Positions 35,852-48,373 of a stretch of 64,000 nucleotides of DNA are shown piece by piece. The DNA comes from Syncephalis fuscata. Lineage: Eukaryota; Zoopagomycota; Zoopagomycetes; Zoopagales; Piptocephalidaceae. Made by a program: the position numbers and the translations under genes. The notes beneath the pieces are model-generated. The model ran no database searches and was not told where the DNA came from. It was given only the letters and a program-made list of their open reading frames with translations. Location of the stretch: the NCBI GenBank assembly GCA_025786725.1, contig JAHLTZ010000041.1, forward strand, positions 62,001 through 126,000, read 5' to 3'. Within the stretch, counting starts at the first letter, position 1, and every line of letters begins with the position of its first letter.

Positions 35852-36915
35852 TGACATTTTTGCATCGTTTAACAGCGTGCAACTAATTTTTTACTATTTT
35901 TGAGTGTAAAAGCAGTCACGCCAATATATTTGGACCGCTGTAAAGTCAAACAAGCGGCATTAAAGTGTACAGCATGCTATGTGTACAATAAATACTTATT
36001 GCTTAATTATTTCTAACGTTAATACAATTATACTTAAAACAATACAACACGCGATAACTAGAGTGCAGCAGAATAGTAGGTGGAGTGGCAGAGAAGAGTT
36101 TGTAAATAAGAAATAGCAATTTGTTTATTATAGGTGTGCTATATAGCTAGTTAAACGTTAGCCCATTGTAGCTGTTTATAGTTATTGTGCTGTGAATAAT
36201 ACAGAATAGACGTAAAAGCAATATTAATATATAGGTACGTATAGCAAGGTAATTTTATAGCTAGTATAATCGCTGACAGCCTAGAGCATTGCATCAACCA
36301 TCTCAGTAATGGTTACATAGTATAGTACGCGATTGGAATAATATTTTGTATCGATAGTTGTTTATAGGCATGGTGTATAGCATGGCATGTGTAAAATAAA
36401 TAAACATTTATTAGTGTTTGAAGCTATTATAATTTAATTGATTAATGTATTTAAATAACACAATAGTAATAAAATAAGTAAACCAACTTGCATAGCTTAT
36501 AACAGCGTATTTAGTATTATAAGCAATAAAATCAATACTGCTATTTTTAAATTATAAACAGTATAGTCATGTTTTATAATAATGCTATTTATTAAAGTGT
36601 TGTTTAACTAAATAAATGGCATAACTAATTGGATTTATAAACCCACCGATTCTGTCTATTGACTTGAATCTTAGTAGTAATTAATAGCCATTGGCTACAG
36701 CTGGATGTATTAATTTGTATTGGTATTATTATTGGTATTATTATAGACTGGTGTCCAATAAGATGTACTGCTGTTAATTAGTGCAGTTGTTTTAATAAGG
36801 TCGGGAAATAATGATAACACATAATTAACAAAAAATATGGAATAATAAATGCATTGGTAGATGAATAAACAAATACGAACAAACAAACAATCAAGTAGTA
36901 GATTGAATAGTATCC
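35852..36915. other. AT-rich intergenic
   Basis: Lies between tRNA-Val and the 3' end of the PH-domain gene. No gene is recognised. Confidence 0.55.
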
Positions 36916-39900
36916 TTATGATACTAAAGCAATATTGTACCATTCCTCTTCGCCGCTGGCCGGTGCTTCCTTCGACGATGTTGTGCGGCGGCTCTTCTTA
37001 CCCGATACGGCTGTTCGACGCTTTTTAAGAAAACCGTTATCGGTCATCATTTCTTCAAGCACAGTTTCATTGGCAATTTCTACTGCACCTTTAGTGCGGC
37101 AGTACGCTTTGTAGGCCGAGTAAAGCTGCGCAGCTGGTACAAAGGAATAAGGACGCATTTCAAGTTGTTCATCTACAAATTGATCAAATATATCAACCAA
37201 ATCTGGCGTCACTTCCGTTAGTACTTGTAAATGTGTTGTACTGTGTGATCCAGGTAGTCCGCGTAAATCAGCATCGACCGATCCTTCCGAGTCGGAGTCA
37301 TCATCATCTTCTTCCTCTTCTTCATCGTCGTCTTCCGATGCAGTACTAATATCGTCAATATTGCCTCGAGATGATTGGCGTAGATGGTTTTGGTGTTGAT
37401 CTGTTGCACGTCGATTAATCGCTGCTGTTGTGGCCGGATCTTCCAAGCCCGTAACTGGCATTAGGCCGGGTGAAGAGCCAGGTGTAGATACTCGGCTATG
37501 CATAAACGAGGATGGAATACCCAGCAACGAGCCATCTCCGGCCATAGATGTAGATGATAGATTTGGCAATTGAGTACCAATCATTCCAAATTGGCCATCA
37601 ATTGTATTCATCATTAATTGTTGCTGTTGCTGTTGTTGCTGTTGCATTAGCAGTTGTTGCTGTTGCATTTGTAACATTTGTTGTTGTTGTTGTTGTTGCT
37701 GTTGTTGTTGCTGTGTAATATTCAGCAACAATACTTGTCACTGTCTTCCATCATCATCATACCAGGTCCCATCATACCAGGATTAGCACCCATTGGCATG
37801 CCACCCTGCATTATGCTCATATTACCGGCGGCAAGTGGCATATTTGACATACGTCTACGTATCATTTCATCTTGCACAAATGCATTTTGACGTTGCTGTT
37901 CAAGCCAGCGTTCCTTTTCGCGTTCAAGTGCTCGTTCCCGTTCCCGTTCCGGATCATGTCGTGGTGGGCCGTAGGCAGCATTGCTATACTTGTTAGCTGC
38001 CTTCCTTTGTTCTCTAGCGTGAATAGCGCCTACAAGACCGGTGGTCTGTGCTTGTTTACGCTTCTCCTTAAGCTGTACTAGTGGGCCACCTCGTTGTCCA
38101 CCCACATTACCAGGTAGACCAGTCATGCCAGGCAGGCCATGCATATTTTGATGCTGTTTTGCTGCATCATGCGCCGCTAATAACGAGTTCTGTTGTGGCT
38201 TAAATTCACCCATTAATGGGCCTGAATAGTCAAATCCAGCCTCTTGAGCCATGGCCATGCGCTGCATATGATCTTCACCATAATTCATAAAACGCGAATT
38301 GGACCTCATACCATTCATGACACTTTGGTTGTCGTCGCCATAGGCACTGCCTGGACCACTGCCCATACCGCCGTTGTAAATACTGCCACTACCTTGACTA
38401 AACATAGAAATACGATTGTGGCCCATGAATGGTGCCATTGGCGGTTGCATCATGCCTCCAGTCTGGGCCATAAACATTTGCTGCTGTTGTTGTTGCTGTT
38501 GCTGTTCCCACCGCCAACGTTCTTCTGGTGTCATAAATTCCATACCAGGTATTGGTTGTATCGAATCAAGTGAACCGCTCATCATATGACTTACAGGACG
38601 CATTTGATTCAATGGATGGCCAACTGATGCAGGTCCGGCAGCTGGCATCATCATTGAAGGGTCATTGCCACGGAAAGCTGGATAAGCTGGCGTTGACTCT
38701 AATAAATGAGCTGATTGTGGTCTATTTGCTGCCATTAATGGCAATGTACCCTCTATTCATTGTTATTAGTAATATTAATCAATACTGTATTTGTAATTAC
38801 CTGAATTATTTGATTGCCAGTCAAATGGCATTGATGGTCGACGTCCTTCGTTAAGTAAAGGAACACTGCCAGTACGTGGACGAACTGGCGACTCTGTTTC
38901 GCCAGTATTATTAAGTGTAGCCGTTTTGTTATCCATATTAGTATTCGTATTATCTTCATCGTCATCATCGTCATCCTCCTCCTCCTCTTCACTATCCGAC
39001 GGTAATGGCATTTGTGATTTGGCCAATCGTCGATTGCGTCTTTTAGCTGCAGCACTAAGCGGTGCTTCAGGCTTTTCTTCTGTAGGCGTAGTAGTGATTG
39101 TAGCAGTTGTATTAGTATCTGCAGCAGGTGCATTAGGATCCATATTAAGGAATGATAAGTTAATATCTGACGATATAAGTCCACCCATAGAAGGCAGTAG
39201 ATTATTTGTATCTACTGGTAGTGCATTTGCACCAGCTGTTGCCGCTAATGGTTGCGACAACTTATCTGTTTTCACTTCTTCTTTTTCTTCATCGTCATCC
39301 TCTTCCGGCTCTTCATCCTCTTCATCGTCATCTTCTTCAGAGTCGCTGGCCATTGGACGAGCTGCTTTACGTTGTCGTTGTGTCTTTTTCGCCACTTTAT
39401 CCGGTGTAGCATTAACATCGCTCAGTGTATGGCCATGTAGACTATCACCCATCAAATCGCTACTCATAGATGGTATACCAGGCAGTAAAGGTAAGGCCAT
39501 TTGAGATGATATTGATGTCTGTGCTGTAGACATTTGACGGTCATGTCCACCGCCGCTACTATTAATATTTTGATTAATAACCGATGCTGATGATACAGAT
39601 GTATTGGCCGAGTGTCCAGGATGGCCTGCATTATAATTATACTGCATAGGATTGCTATCTCGTGGATGATGCATGCTTTCACTAATAGGTCCATTGTTGG
39701 GATTGGTATTAGTGTTGGCAGCCAATGGTGACCGGGTATGTGGATTACGTTCGTTGAATGTAGAATTACGAGAGCCAGGCGGGGATGGCGTGCCCATTTG
39801 CTGTTGTATCGGCGGAGGTGGAGCTGGAGAATAGACATTTGGATTCATTGGTGGTATTGGCGTTGTACTATGCATACTTGGATTGTGAACATGGCCTTGT

Positions 39901-41443
39901 CGATGACTAGATGGAGCAAATATGCCTGAATGCTGCATATTTGCATGTGGCGAACTGGCAGTGCTACTCATACTGCCACCGCTACGACCCATTGTTGGGG
40001 GACGAGGTGCAAATGGTGATGCGGCACTAGTATCCGTATTTGGATTACCGATTGGTGAACGTTGGCGTTGTTGTAGCTTTTCACCAGCAATACGATCGAA
40101 TATCTGTTTTGTCGCTGCTAAACTATGGCCATCCACTGGAACGTTGGCCACATCGACTGGATCCAAATAAAGGCTACGTTCATCAGGCAATGGTATAATC
40201 TGTGGCATACCTGGACAGCCGTAAAGATAAAAGGCATCGTGGACTGCTCGTAGCCAACGGGCCATTTCAGCCGGTGCCGGTGCCATTAACTGGACAAATG
40301 CCGGTAATGGCGATGCCTCTTCACCTTGTGTGACTAGACCTTCAAGTTTATGAATAGTCGATAAATCAACTAATTGCGGCTTTTCCGGATAGATTGCATA
40401 GGCCTGTGATATATTGGTCATGACAAGAATGGGCTTTTTAGAACGTTTAGAGTCCATGAATACGATACGAGGCACCGGGCCGGTCACATCAATCACTGTC
40501 CAGTATTTCTTCCATTCTGTACTGCCGGTGGCACGTGCTTGTAGCCAGCCTTCAGTACGCTTTCCGGCCCGTGTCGATGCCCCTTGCTAAATACCGGTCG
40601 GCTCATTAATGCTTGCGTGTAGATTTCACACAAATGTGTCACTTCATAACAGGCAAGGCGAATGCAACGCACCCAAGCCGATAGCACTTGTGGCCCAGTA
40701 GCCTCAAGGTAGAATCGATTAGCACCAGCTGTATTAAGGTTAAATACAAAATGGCGTCCTTCTACCATACCAACTACATCAGCCACCGAGTCTGTAATAT
40801 TGATGTAGTTGGGCACTGTTTGTGACTTGAGTGCATCAAGTGCTTGTGGATCACGAAGTAGCTGTAAACGGCTTGCTTCATCCGACAGATCATTAATGGT
40901 CCAGAAGGTAAGCACAGGACCGCGTAATTCGACATACCACGATGTCCAATCGCGCACACTAAACGGTTTGCCATCTGGCATAACCTCATTCTTTTTGTTA
41001 AGCAATCCACGCATGTACACTTTGTTGGTAAAGGTGAAAAAGCGTTGTGCAACCGGTAGAATCTCTGAAGGCACACCGGCCCCATTGAACGCCAATGGAT
41101 CTTGCGGTGATAGTCCAGCACTGGGCGAAGATACTAATTAAAGGTAATTAAATAATTAGATGGTAATTAGTAATTAGTAAATAGTAATCAGTAAATAGTA
41201 AATAGTAATCAGTATTATATAATAACTATTAAACATAAATAGCAATTTGTAATTTATACACCATCAATTACAGCACTATTGCTATTGGTGTAATAAATAT
41301 GTTATTAATAACTTACCCGTACTATCCACGGGTGTACTAGCTTGTACTTCATTTGCAGCGTCACTAGCAAGCGACATTGCTTGCATTTGTTCTGTTAATG
41401 CCTGGTTGCCACCAGCATTAGCAGTAGCAATTGATTCGCTCAT
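36916..41443 (-). CDS. Skg3/Caf120-like PH-domain protein (two frame breaks)
   Basis: Three exons: complement(36916..38752, 38801..41133, 41317..41443), about 1432 residues if two single bases are restored. An N-terminal Ser/Ala linker precedes a PH domain (YMRGLLNKKN, WTSWYVELRGPVLTFW, HFVFNLNTAGANRFYLEA). A second PH-type domain follows (EGWLQARATGSTEWKKYW, PRIVFMDSKRSKKPILVMT). The rest is Gln-, Asn-, Met- and acid-rich, with a closing domain (DLVDIFDQFVDEQLEMRPYS) and a basic end. Break 1 is near 40577: AAGGGGCATCG needs one more G for GASTRAGKRTEG. Break 2 is near 37733: GACAAGTATTG needs one more G to enter the poly-Gln exon part. With both, all phases and total length fit. Yeast Skg3/Caf120 localise to bud sites or interact with Ccr4-Not. 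Confidence 0.82.
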
Positions 41444-43326
41444 CTACAAATAGTCCTACAAATAAACGAGTACAGGATTAGTTAATACAAATAGCTTGCC
41501 AATAAAGTAACTTACTATGAAAGATGTAATAATTGACAAGATGACTGCATTCAACACTGCACCTATGACACGTGCGTGTTTATAGTCGTAAATAGTAGAA
41601 AGAATAAGCGTTTCTTTTGATTTTAAAGTAAATAGCAATGATGACGTGTATTTATATTGTTAGCCAAGATGCGAACAAAACGACAAAACTACAGTGCTTT
41701 TTAATTACCTGTGTACGCGTATTTATATTGCACGCAGTTGTAACTAGTAAGTGGTAATATGAGTTTGACAGCTTAATAGTCAGTGAAATATCAAGATGAC
41801 AGCCTCAGTATTGCTGTTAGTGGTGTAGTTGTTTAGCAAGCGTAATAACCAGGTTGATAAAGATGAATAGATGTGTAGAAGGCAAACAACACTAAAGGAA
41901 GGCAGTATAATGCCGCACAAAGAGAGAAAAAAAGGAAAGAAGCGCTAATGACAACCACCAAAGGTTGTAGTAGCAATAAGAGAATGTTATATAAAATAAC
42001 GACGATATGGAAGCCAATAGCGCGCAAAAGGAGAAGGTGACCGAGAAGAGAGGGAGAAAGAAGAGGCGGCCGAGATTCAGAAATAGACATTCATTCATTC
42101 ATTCATCCACACACACACACACACACACACACATCTACATACACACTACATACACATGCTATATAGACAGACAGACAGACAAATAGATAGATAATTAGAC
42201 AGATATCTATAGACATACTAAGCATTGATTGATACCTTATTAAGATATAAGGTATAAACTATTTAGTACAATAAATATATATTACATCTACAGTATTTAT
42301 TTAGTTATGTAGAATAAACACTAGCAGACGTATGCCTATCTACGTTTCTTGATAGCATATCTATCGGTAGAACATAGGATAGATAGCAACGGATAAACAC
42401 GTGTCCCTATCAAGGAAGCGTATACAGTATGATATCCGATTCAAGGTGACTCTACTACTTTGGCGATAGTTTGAAGTTGTAGTTGTTACTTGCCAAGCCT
42501 TGGCGGCCATTTTACTTTCGGATAAAAGTAAAAACTGTGTAAAATAGGCCATATACATTGCTATGTATTAATTGTGTAATATTAATTACAACAAGGCTAC
42601 GGAAGTGATTCTGTTGTTCTTGGTCTCGCCCCATACTGCGTACTTTGAAGGCCTATCTTATTTACTGACGTCTCTTCATCCACGTGTCTTTAGTAGTGTT
42701 AAATAGCGTGGAGCTAAGTATTATAGACCATGTGTTGTACAAGGAGGTTTCAAATTGATAGATACACGCTTATCTATTTTTACAACTAATTAATAAGCAT
42801 GTGGTATATTATAGTAACAGTAATAGAAACAGGAGTAGAATAATATTAAACTATAACAATAATAACAACACTGTCATTGTCAATGATATCAATAACAACA
42901 ATATATAGTTGCGTGTAGTAATATGTAACGGTGGTTACTGATATTGTGTGTAGTAGATCGGAGTCGGAGTTTTTATCGGCTGTTTTAAACTAGTCGACTA
43001 TACGAATTCTATAATCCACACAATATCAATAGTTATCAATTGTATCAATGCTTAATAACTGTAATAGTTTCTGGAACAAAAACAAGTGTACGTCACTGAT
43101 AATAAGTGAACACATCTGGTGTTGCATTCGAAACATTTCTTTGTTCACTTGAACGTGTTTTGTATTCCTTGTAAAGAACTCAATGGTTTGTATCACCTAT
43201 ACACTTATTCTTTTTATTGCGTTTATTCATTTCTAGTATAGTTTCTAGCTGGTTATCCATCTATTATTACTGAGATATTGCACTCTTTCAACGTACTATT
43301 CTAAACAGTTTGACATATAGTATATA
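41444..43326. other. Shared divergent promoter with microsatellites
   Basis: Head-to-head spacer between the PH protein (-) and the PX protein (+). It contains an (ATTC)n run at about 42088-42106, (CA)n at about 42109-42133 and a GACA run at about 42163-42182. No further gene is supported; frames at 41833-42090 and 42361-42558 look like noise. Confidence 0.6.
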
Positions 43327-45631
43327 ATGTCTAATGAACGGACGGACACCAGGACGCCGTCCCCATTGCCTACATTTGTAGATGCTAGTGAGAGTCTAGA
43401 GACTGAGACTCATCCAGAGACCACGTATGATACTTTTAGTAAGCCGTATAGTGGTAATACGAATGTTGTAGCGGGTCCAAGTCATGAATTCGTTTTAGTC
43501 AATGATGACGACGAAGACGAAGAGAATGACGATAGCCGTACCCATACTCGGTCTTCGGTGCCTTCTACGTCATTTTCATCGGCTCAAGAGCAGTTGGGTA
43601 GTAGCAATGATAGCCAAATCAATGTAGACACTTCAATCGCTGGACTAGCAGCTATTCCAACCGATAATACATCTAATGGTCCATCTAATGCACCTAATAC
43701 AGTAGACCGGTCAGAAATACCGGCGTTTATTGATAGTCAGCAACAGCGTCTATTAAATCGAGAGTTAATTAATAGAGAAGTAACGCGAGAACTGGCATAT
43801 ATTGCGTCTAATCCATCATTGCAATATTTGCGTCGTTTGCCACCTGGTGCCATTGGAACACGAGTTAGTCCATCAACGTTTGATCCGATGCCGTTGTTGC
43901 GTTACATTTATCTACGTTATGTACTAAGCTTTCCACTATTCCGAGATGCTGGCCCATCATTTTGGCCACGTGTCCAGAAATTCCTAGATCAATTGGCGAC
44001 TAATGGCATTGGCAGTAGTCGAGAGGGCAACGAGAAGCGTAAACGACAGCAAATGATGAAGCGGATGAATCGACTACTTACGCTTTTCTTCTATTCGGGT
44101 TCAAAGCTAACTGAAGCACCGCCTATTGCTTTGTTAAGCGATTCAACTTCAATTGAAGGTAGTCACAGTGCAGGGAAAGAACCGGCTGTTACACCAGCAC
44201 TAGCACCATCAGCGGATGAAGAGTCAACTGTGCCGGATACTGATCGACAATCGTTGCATTCAGTCGATCTAAATGGCGAAGGGTCATCGGCTATTCAGGG
44301 TGAAGAACCTGCTCCAACTAGCCCAACTGCTCAATCTAACCCAACAGGACCAAGAGGCGTTAATGGTATTAATCTAAATGTAGTAACTGTCTATCCTGTG
44401 CGTAAATCAGGCAAATTACGTGACAGTACGCATGCTGTAAGTTATATTACAAATAAATGTATTTATAGATTGTTAATTTAAATAATATAAATAGGAATTT
44501 GTACTATCTGTTACTTTTGATGATGGTAATCAGTTGTTTGTGGCAAGACGATTCCATGATTTACGTCGATTACATAAACAGGTGTGTTATACGACCTTTA
44601 TTGTTAATTAACTAATTTAATTTAATTTATTAAATAATAGTTACGTCGAGCAATGCCATCACTTGAATTGCCATTCCCCCCACACAAGACACAGAATAGT
44701 GCAACACATCATGAGGTTTACTATCGTGAAAAGGATCGATTATTAATGCGGGCCCATTTACGTCGACTTATTGCCATTCAACCTGTGGCTCAAGCTAAGC
44801 TTTTCCAAGCCTTTCTTACCGATCAACCCATTGAGCTACAAGGTGCTGCACTATTAGATGCAGAGTGCCGAGTAGCTCGTGAATGGCAGCTTTACGAAGA
44901 ATCAATGCAAGCACAAGAAGAGTCAGAACGCTTGGCCAAGGAATATCAAGCAGATATGGCGAACTTGCGTAAACAAGTACTATCTGATGGTACTGTAAAT
45001 GAATTAAATGGCTATAATAGTATTAATATGTTTATTTAGGTGGACTACAAGAGCTTGTAAACACGATTAAACATGTTGACCATGTGGACAATCTACCGTC
45101 CTATTGTCAAGCTACCTTTAATTATCTTTGTATCAAGTAAGTATTGTATGGGTTGCATTAGCATCATTAACAACTGGTTATTAGTTTTGCTACTTCTCTT
45201 TATACCAATTTCTATAGTTCTGATGATTCACCGGCCAAATTGGCCTCTCTTAAACGCACCAATGGTATGATTCCGTTCCGCGCCTTACGTACCGTGTTGA
45301 AAATATCGAATCCGGCACGAATGGCCAAAGGTGTAACTGATTTGTTCTTGGCCCGTCCATTTGGACAGCGCAGTGTACTGCAACGGTGAGTTGTATTAAT
45401 ATCATCTAATTATTTAACTAATTGCTATGCATATTATTAATAGCATTATTGCCACCAATATCAATGACAGTCTCCGTGAATTAGAAACAGATATTGAGAA
45501 ACTAGAGCGTGAAATTGGTGATCTGGCCATTTGCCATAAGATTGAAAAGTACATTAATCATCCAAATACACAATATACAGACGATCATGGTAGGTATTAC
45601 ATATATTAATAAGTATACATAGCGATTAACG

Positions 45632-45666
<35 letters not shown>

Positions 45667-46831
45667 TACAGATATGTCGGATGACGAACTACTTATGCGA
45701 CTATTGCATGATAACTCAATTGCTCCACAGTTGCATCAAATTCAATTGGAACGAATCTGGCCTACCAATCAGCCAAATATACAGCCAAACCGTGTATTAT
45801 TGTACAGATTGCATAAATTATTGACTCTATATCTAAAGAAGCACGATAAAGAAGCAATGCTTAATGTTCTGTTTGAAGGCAGTACAAGTGATCTACTTAA
45901 AGATATTATAGCCGTGGTATATGGACCACTAGCCGAAGTATATAAAGCGGCTAATATTGGCGATTATATCATGGACATTGCGGCATTTATCAATGATCTT
46001 ATCAGTACAGTGGAGCACATGGATGAATGGCGAATGCGTAAGTTATAATTTATACCAAATTAAACACTAAACACCAGTTAATTATATTTATTATTAGATA
46101 ATACGGGCCGTAATCCACTTGAGCCATTTAGAGCGCTAGTGGATCGATATAAGAATAATATGTACCAGTTTCTACACCGACTCTATGCACGTGATCGCCA
46201 TGGTCTATTCGACAACATACTTAACTGGGCCGAGACTGTTATGCAGTTCCTTCGATCAGGCGGCGGCGCTATTGATTTACAAGCCGTGGTGGCTGAGACA
46301 ACGGTTACTGACGAGGACCGATTAATGCTGAAGGACGATTTAGCGCATCTAGCCAATTATCGAATTGAAGTCAAAGAGCGACATCGACGCAAGCTAAAGG
46401 CCCGTCTACAAGTCAATGTCAATGACTGGACCGAAGAGGATGTACAAGACATTCTTGATCAATTAGGCGTTGGTGCAGATGCCGATGATCTTATGGCCGA
46501 TGATCTTGATGAAGAGGATGAAATGAATGCTGCTATGCTTGAATGGCAACATCATTTAGAGGAAGAAGAGCAAGAAGAACATAGGATACGTCGTCATAGC
46601 GATAATACTGAAGATGGGCAAGGACAGCAGCATTTAGCAGAGTCTATGGCTAATCGGCGTGGACATGCTATTAATGAACCGCCTATTCCTCCACCACAGT
46701 TGAACATCATACCACAGATGGTCAATCCATTTGTACGTCAGTTACGTACTCATCTTGATGAACAATTGGTTCAAGTACTGCCACGTAATATTTCAGGCTC
46801 GGAATCTCATTTATCGTATGTAGTTAAATAA
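43327..46831 (+). CDS. PX/DUF3818 lipid-binding protein (Ypr097w/Lec1-like)
   Basis: Eight exons: 43327..44436, 44495..44581, 44641..44989, 45040..45136, 45218..45385, 45444..45589, 45672..46037, 46098..46831; 1018 residues, all phases consistent. After a disordered acidic N-terminus comes the PX-associated (PXB) region (PAFIDSQQQRLLNRELINRE, FPLFRDAGPSFWPRVQKFL). A PX domain follows (FVARRFHDLRRLHKQ, LPFPPHKT). Then comes the DUF3818 body (FRALRTVLKISNPARMAKG, FGQRSVLQR, EPFRALVDRYKNNMYQFLHR). This order matches yeast Ypr097w (Lec1), a PX protein tied to lipid-droplet and ergosterol distribution. The last exon may be spliced once more after 46816 (GTATGT) into a short tail; I kept the simple stop. 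Intron 6 contains (AC)n(AT)n repeats. Confidence 0.9.
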
Positions 46832-47111
46832 TTGTCTTTCTCATTGTTTCTCTCTATTCATTCCAAGGCAGCGTGTAATAAATCCTTGTATTCCTTTAAA
46901 TATATTCAATAATGTAATAGCTGACTAAAGCTGCGAAATTAGTTGACATTTACCTTAACGGTGTAAATCATTTTATGCAATCAGTTGTAGTGATTGATTA
47001 GTTGATTTGTGTTTAAATCAGTATTCACAATAAATATTAAGGTAATGCTATTGTTCATTATCGTTTCCATAAAATAAAATATTGCGTGTAATTTAACATT
47101 ATTATGCATTT
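46832..47111. other. AT-rich spacer
   Basis: Downstream of the PX gene. A possible alternative 3' exon (CAGCGTGTAATAAATCC near 46868) lies here. Confidence 0.35.
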
Positions 47112-47805
47112 TAATTTAATTTATTAGCCATTTATTATGGTTTGTGGTTAAATATCTATTTTAATAATATTCAATCTATTGAACATAATGACGGGTGGTG
47201 AATGATATTAAATATCAAAATATTCATCATTAAGATTCATTATCCAGTATGCATATATCTTCTATTCACTTATATTGCTAACAATGTACGACTATACTAT
47301 TATATATCATTTTATGCTATATTGAATACATCATATTGTTATAGGTTTTAATTACATATAGCTTGCTAAATGAATGAGATGAATAAGTTGAGATTTATTA
47401 TTAATAAAGACAGAACAAAAATAAAAGCAGTTTGGATACAGGAAGGCTAGGCGATTATATAATGATATGTAAAATAATAAATTTACAATAAGAAAGCATA
47501 AAACGCTGTTGAAATTATAATGTATATAATGTAAGGAGTAAAAGAATAAAGTTTATTGGAACATATAATGGGTATAATGTGTCTAGTATATTGTAGAATG
47601 GTATATAGTAATGTGGAATGAGATAGAAATGATATAGATGAATAGAGTATATATGTATACTGGATAGTGAATTTATAATGATTATTGATGTCACTCACCA
47701 TCCGCCATCATGTTTAATAGATTGAATGTCTAGTTCAGTTACGCGAATGTTATTAAATTTAGTCATTTAACACCAGCCACATAAATGATTAATAATCGTT
47801 TAATA
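47112..47805. mobile_element. Inverted-repeat element, copy C
   Basis: The left repeat ATTCAATCTATTGAACATAA with GACGGGTGGTGAATGA lies at about 47169-47206. The right repeat (TCACTCACC, CATCATGTTTAATAGATTGA) lies at about 47691-47728. Outer extensions match other copies (TTATTAGCCATTTATT on the left; GCGAATGTTATTAAATTTAG on the right, as in copy B). The minus-strand frame at 47483-47701 is the counterpart of those in the other copies. Confidence 0.65.
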
Positions 47806-48059
47806 TTAATTGGATAATTGTAACATGAATAAGACAGCTGACTAAATAAATTGTTGATACTACTTTTAGATTAACCAACGTAAAGATAAAGTGCTAACCA
47901 ACAAGCTTAAATAAATAAATATGGCTACTGATAATATCACTATTATTCATAATAATCGACCTACACATGCCATAAATAATCAGCTGACAAGTTTATACAG
48001 TCTAGTCTAGTTTGGCTATTATAAGACTGGAGCGGTGTTACTAGTAGTTTATCGTCTTT

Positions 48060-48260
48060 TTGCATTTACGCTTAAGCTTTTGGGTTTTTGGATCGTTTTC
48101 GTGCTTTCTTATCTTGCTTACACTGCTTTTTAATGCACGTTGTTCTTTTTTGTATTCATCACAAGACAGTATAGAAGAGATTGACGAAGCCGATGGCCAT
48201 CATCAACATATGCTTCGGCATCGATTACTTGATCGAGCCATTAACCAGGCTAGCTGTTAA
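48060..48260 (+). CDS. Small open frame with hydrophobic start, doubtful
   Basis: 67 codons without an in-frame ATG: hydrophobic FWVFGSFSCFLILLTLLF, then EEIDEADGHHQHMLRHRLLD and the end INQASC. It could be the end of a small secreted or membrane protein whose start codon or 5' exon is lost or mis-assembled, or chance. It sits between element copy C and the micro-exon locus, transcribed towards the latter. Confidence 0.25.
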   Translation: MHLRLSFWVFGSFSCFLILLTLLFNARCSFLYSSQDSIEEIDEADGHHQHMLRHRLLDRAINQASC

Positions 48261-48373
48261 CACGTGTATATCTATGTTAATCATTGATACATAATAGCTG
48301 TAAATATTTGGTTAATATTTCCTGATTGTTGAATACAAATAAAGCACGAGCATAGCTATAATGAGTAATTAAA

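Noticed and set aside
38926-39504. 192-codon Ser-rich plus-strand frame
   Set aside because: Antisense shadow of the acidic, low-complexity part of the PH-domain gene (GAT/GAA repeats read backwards).
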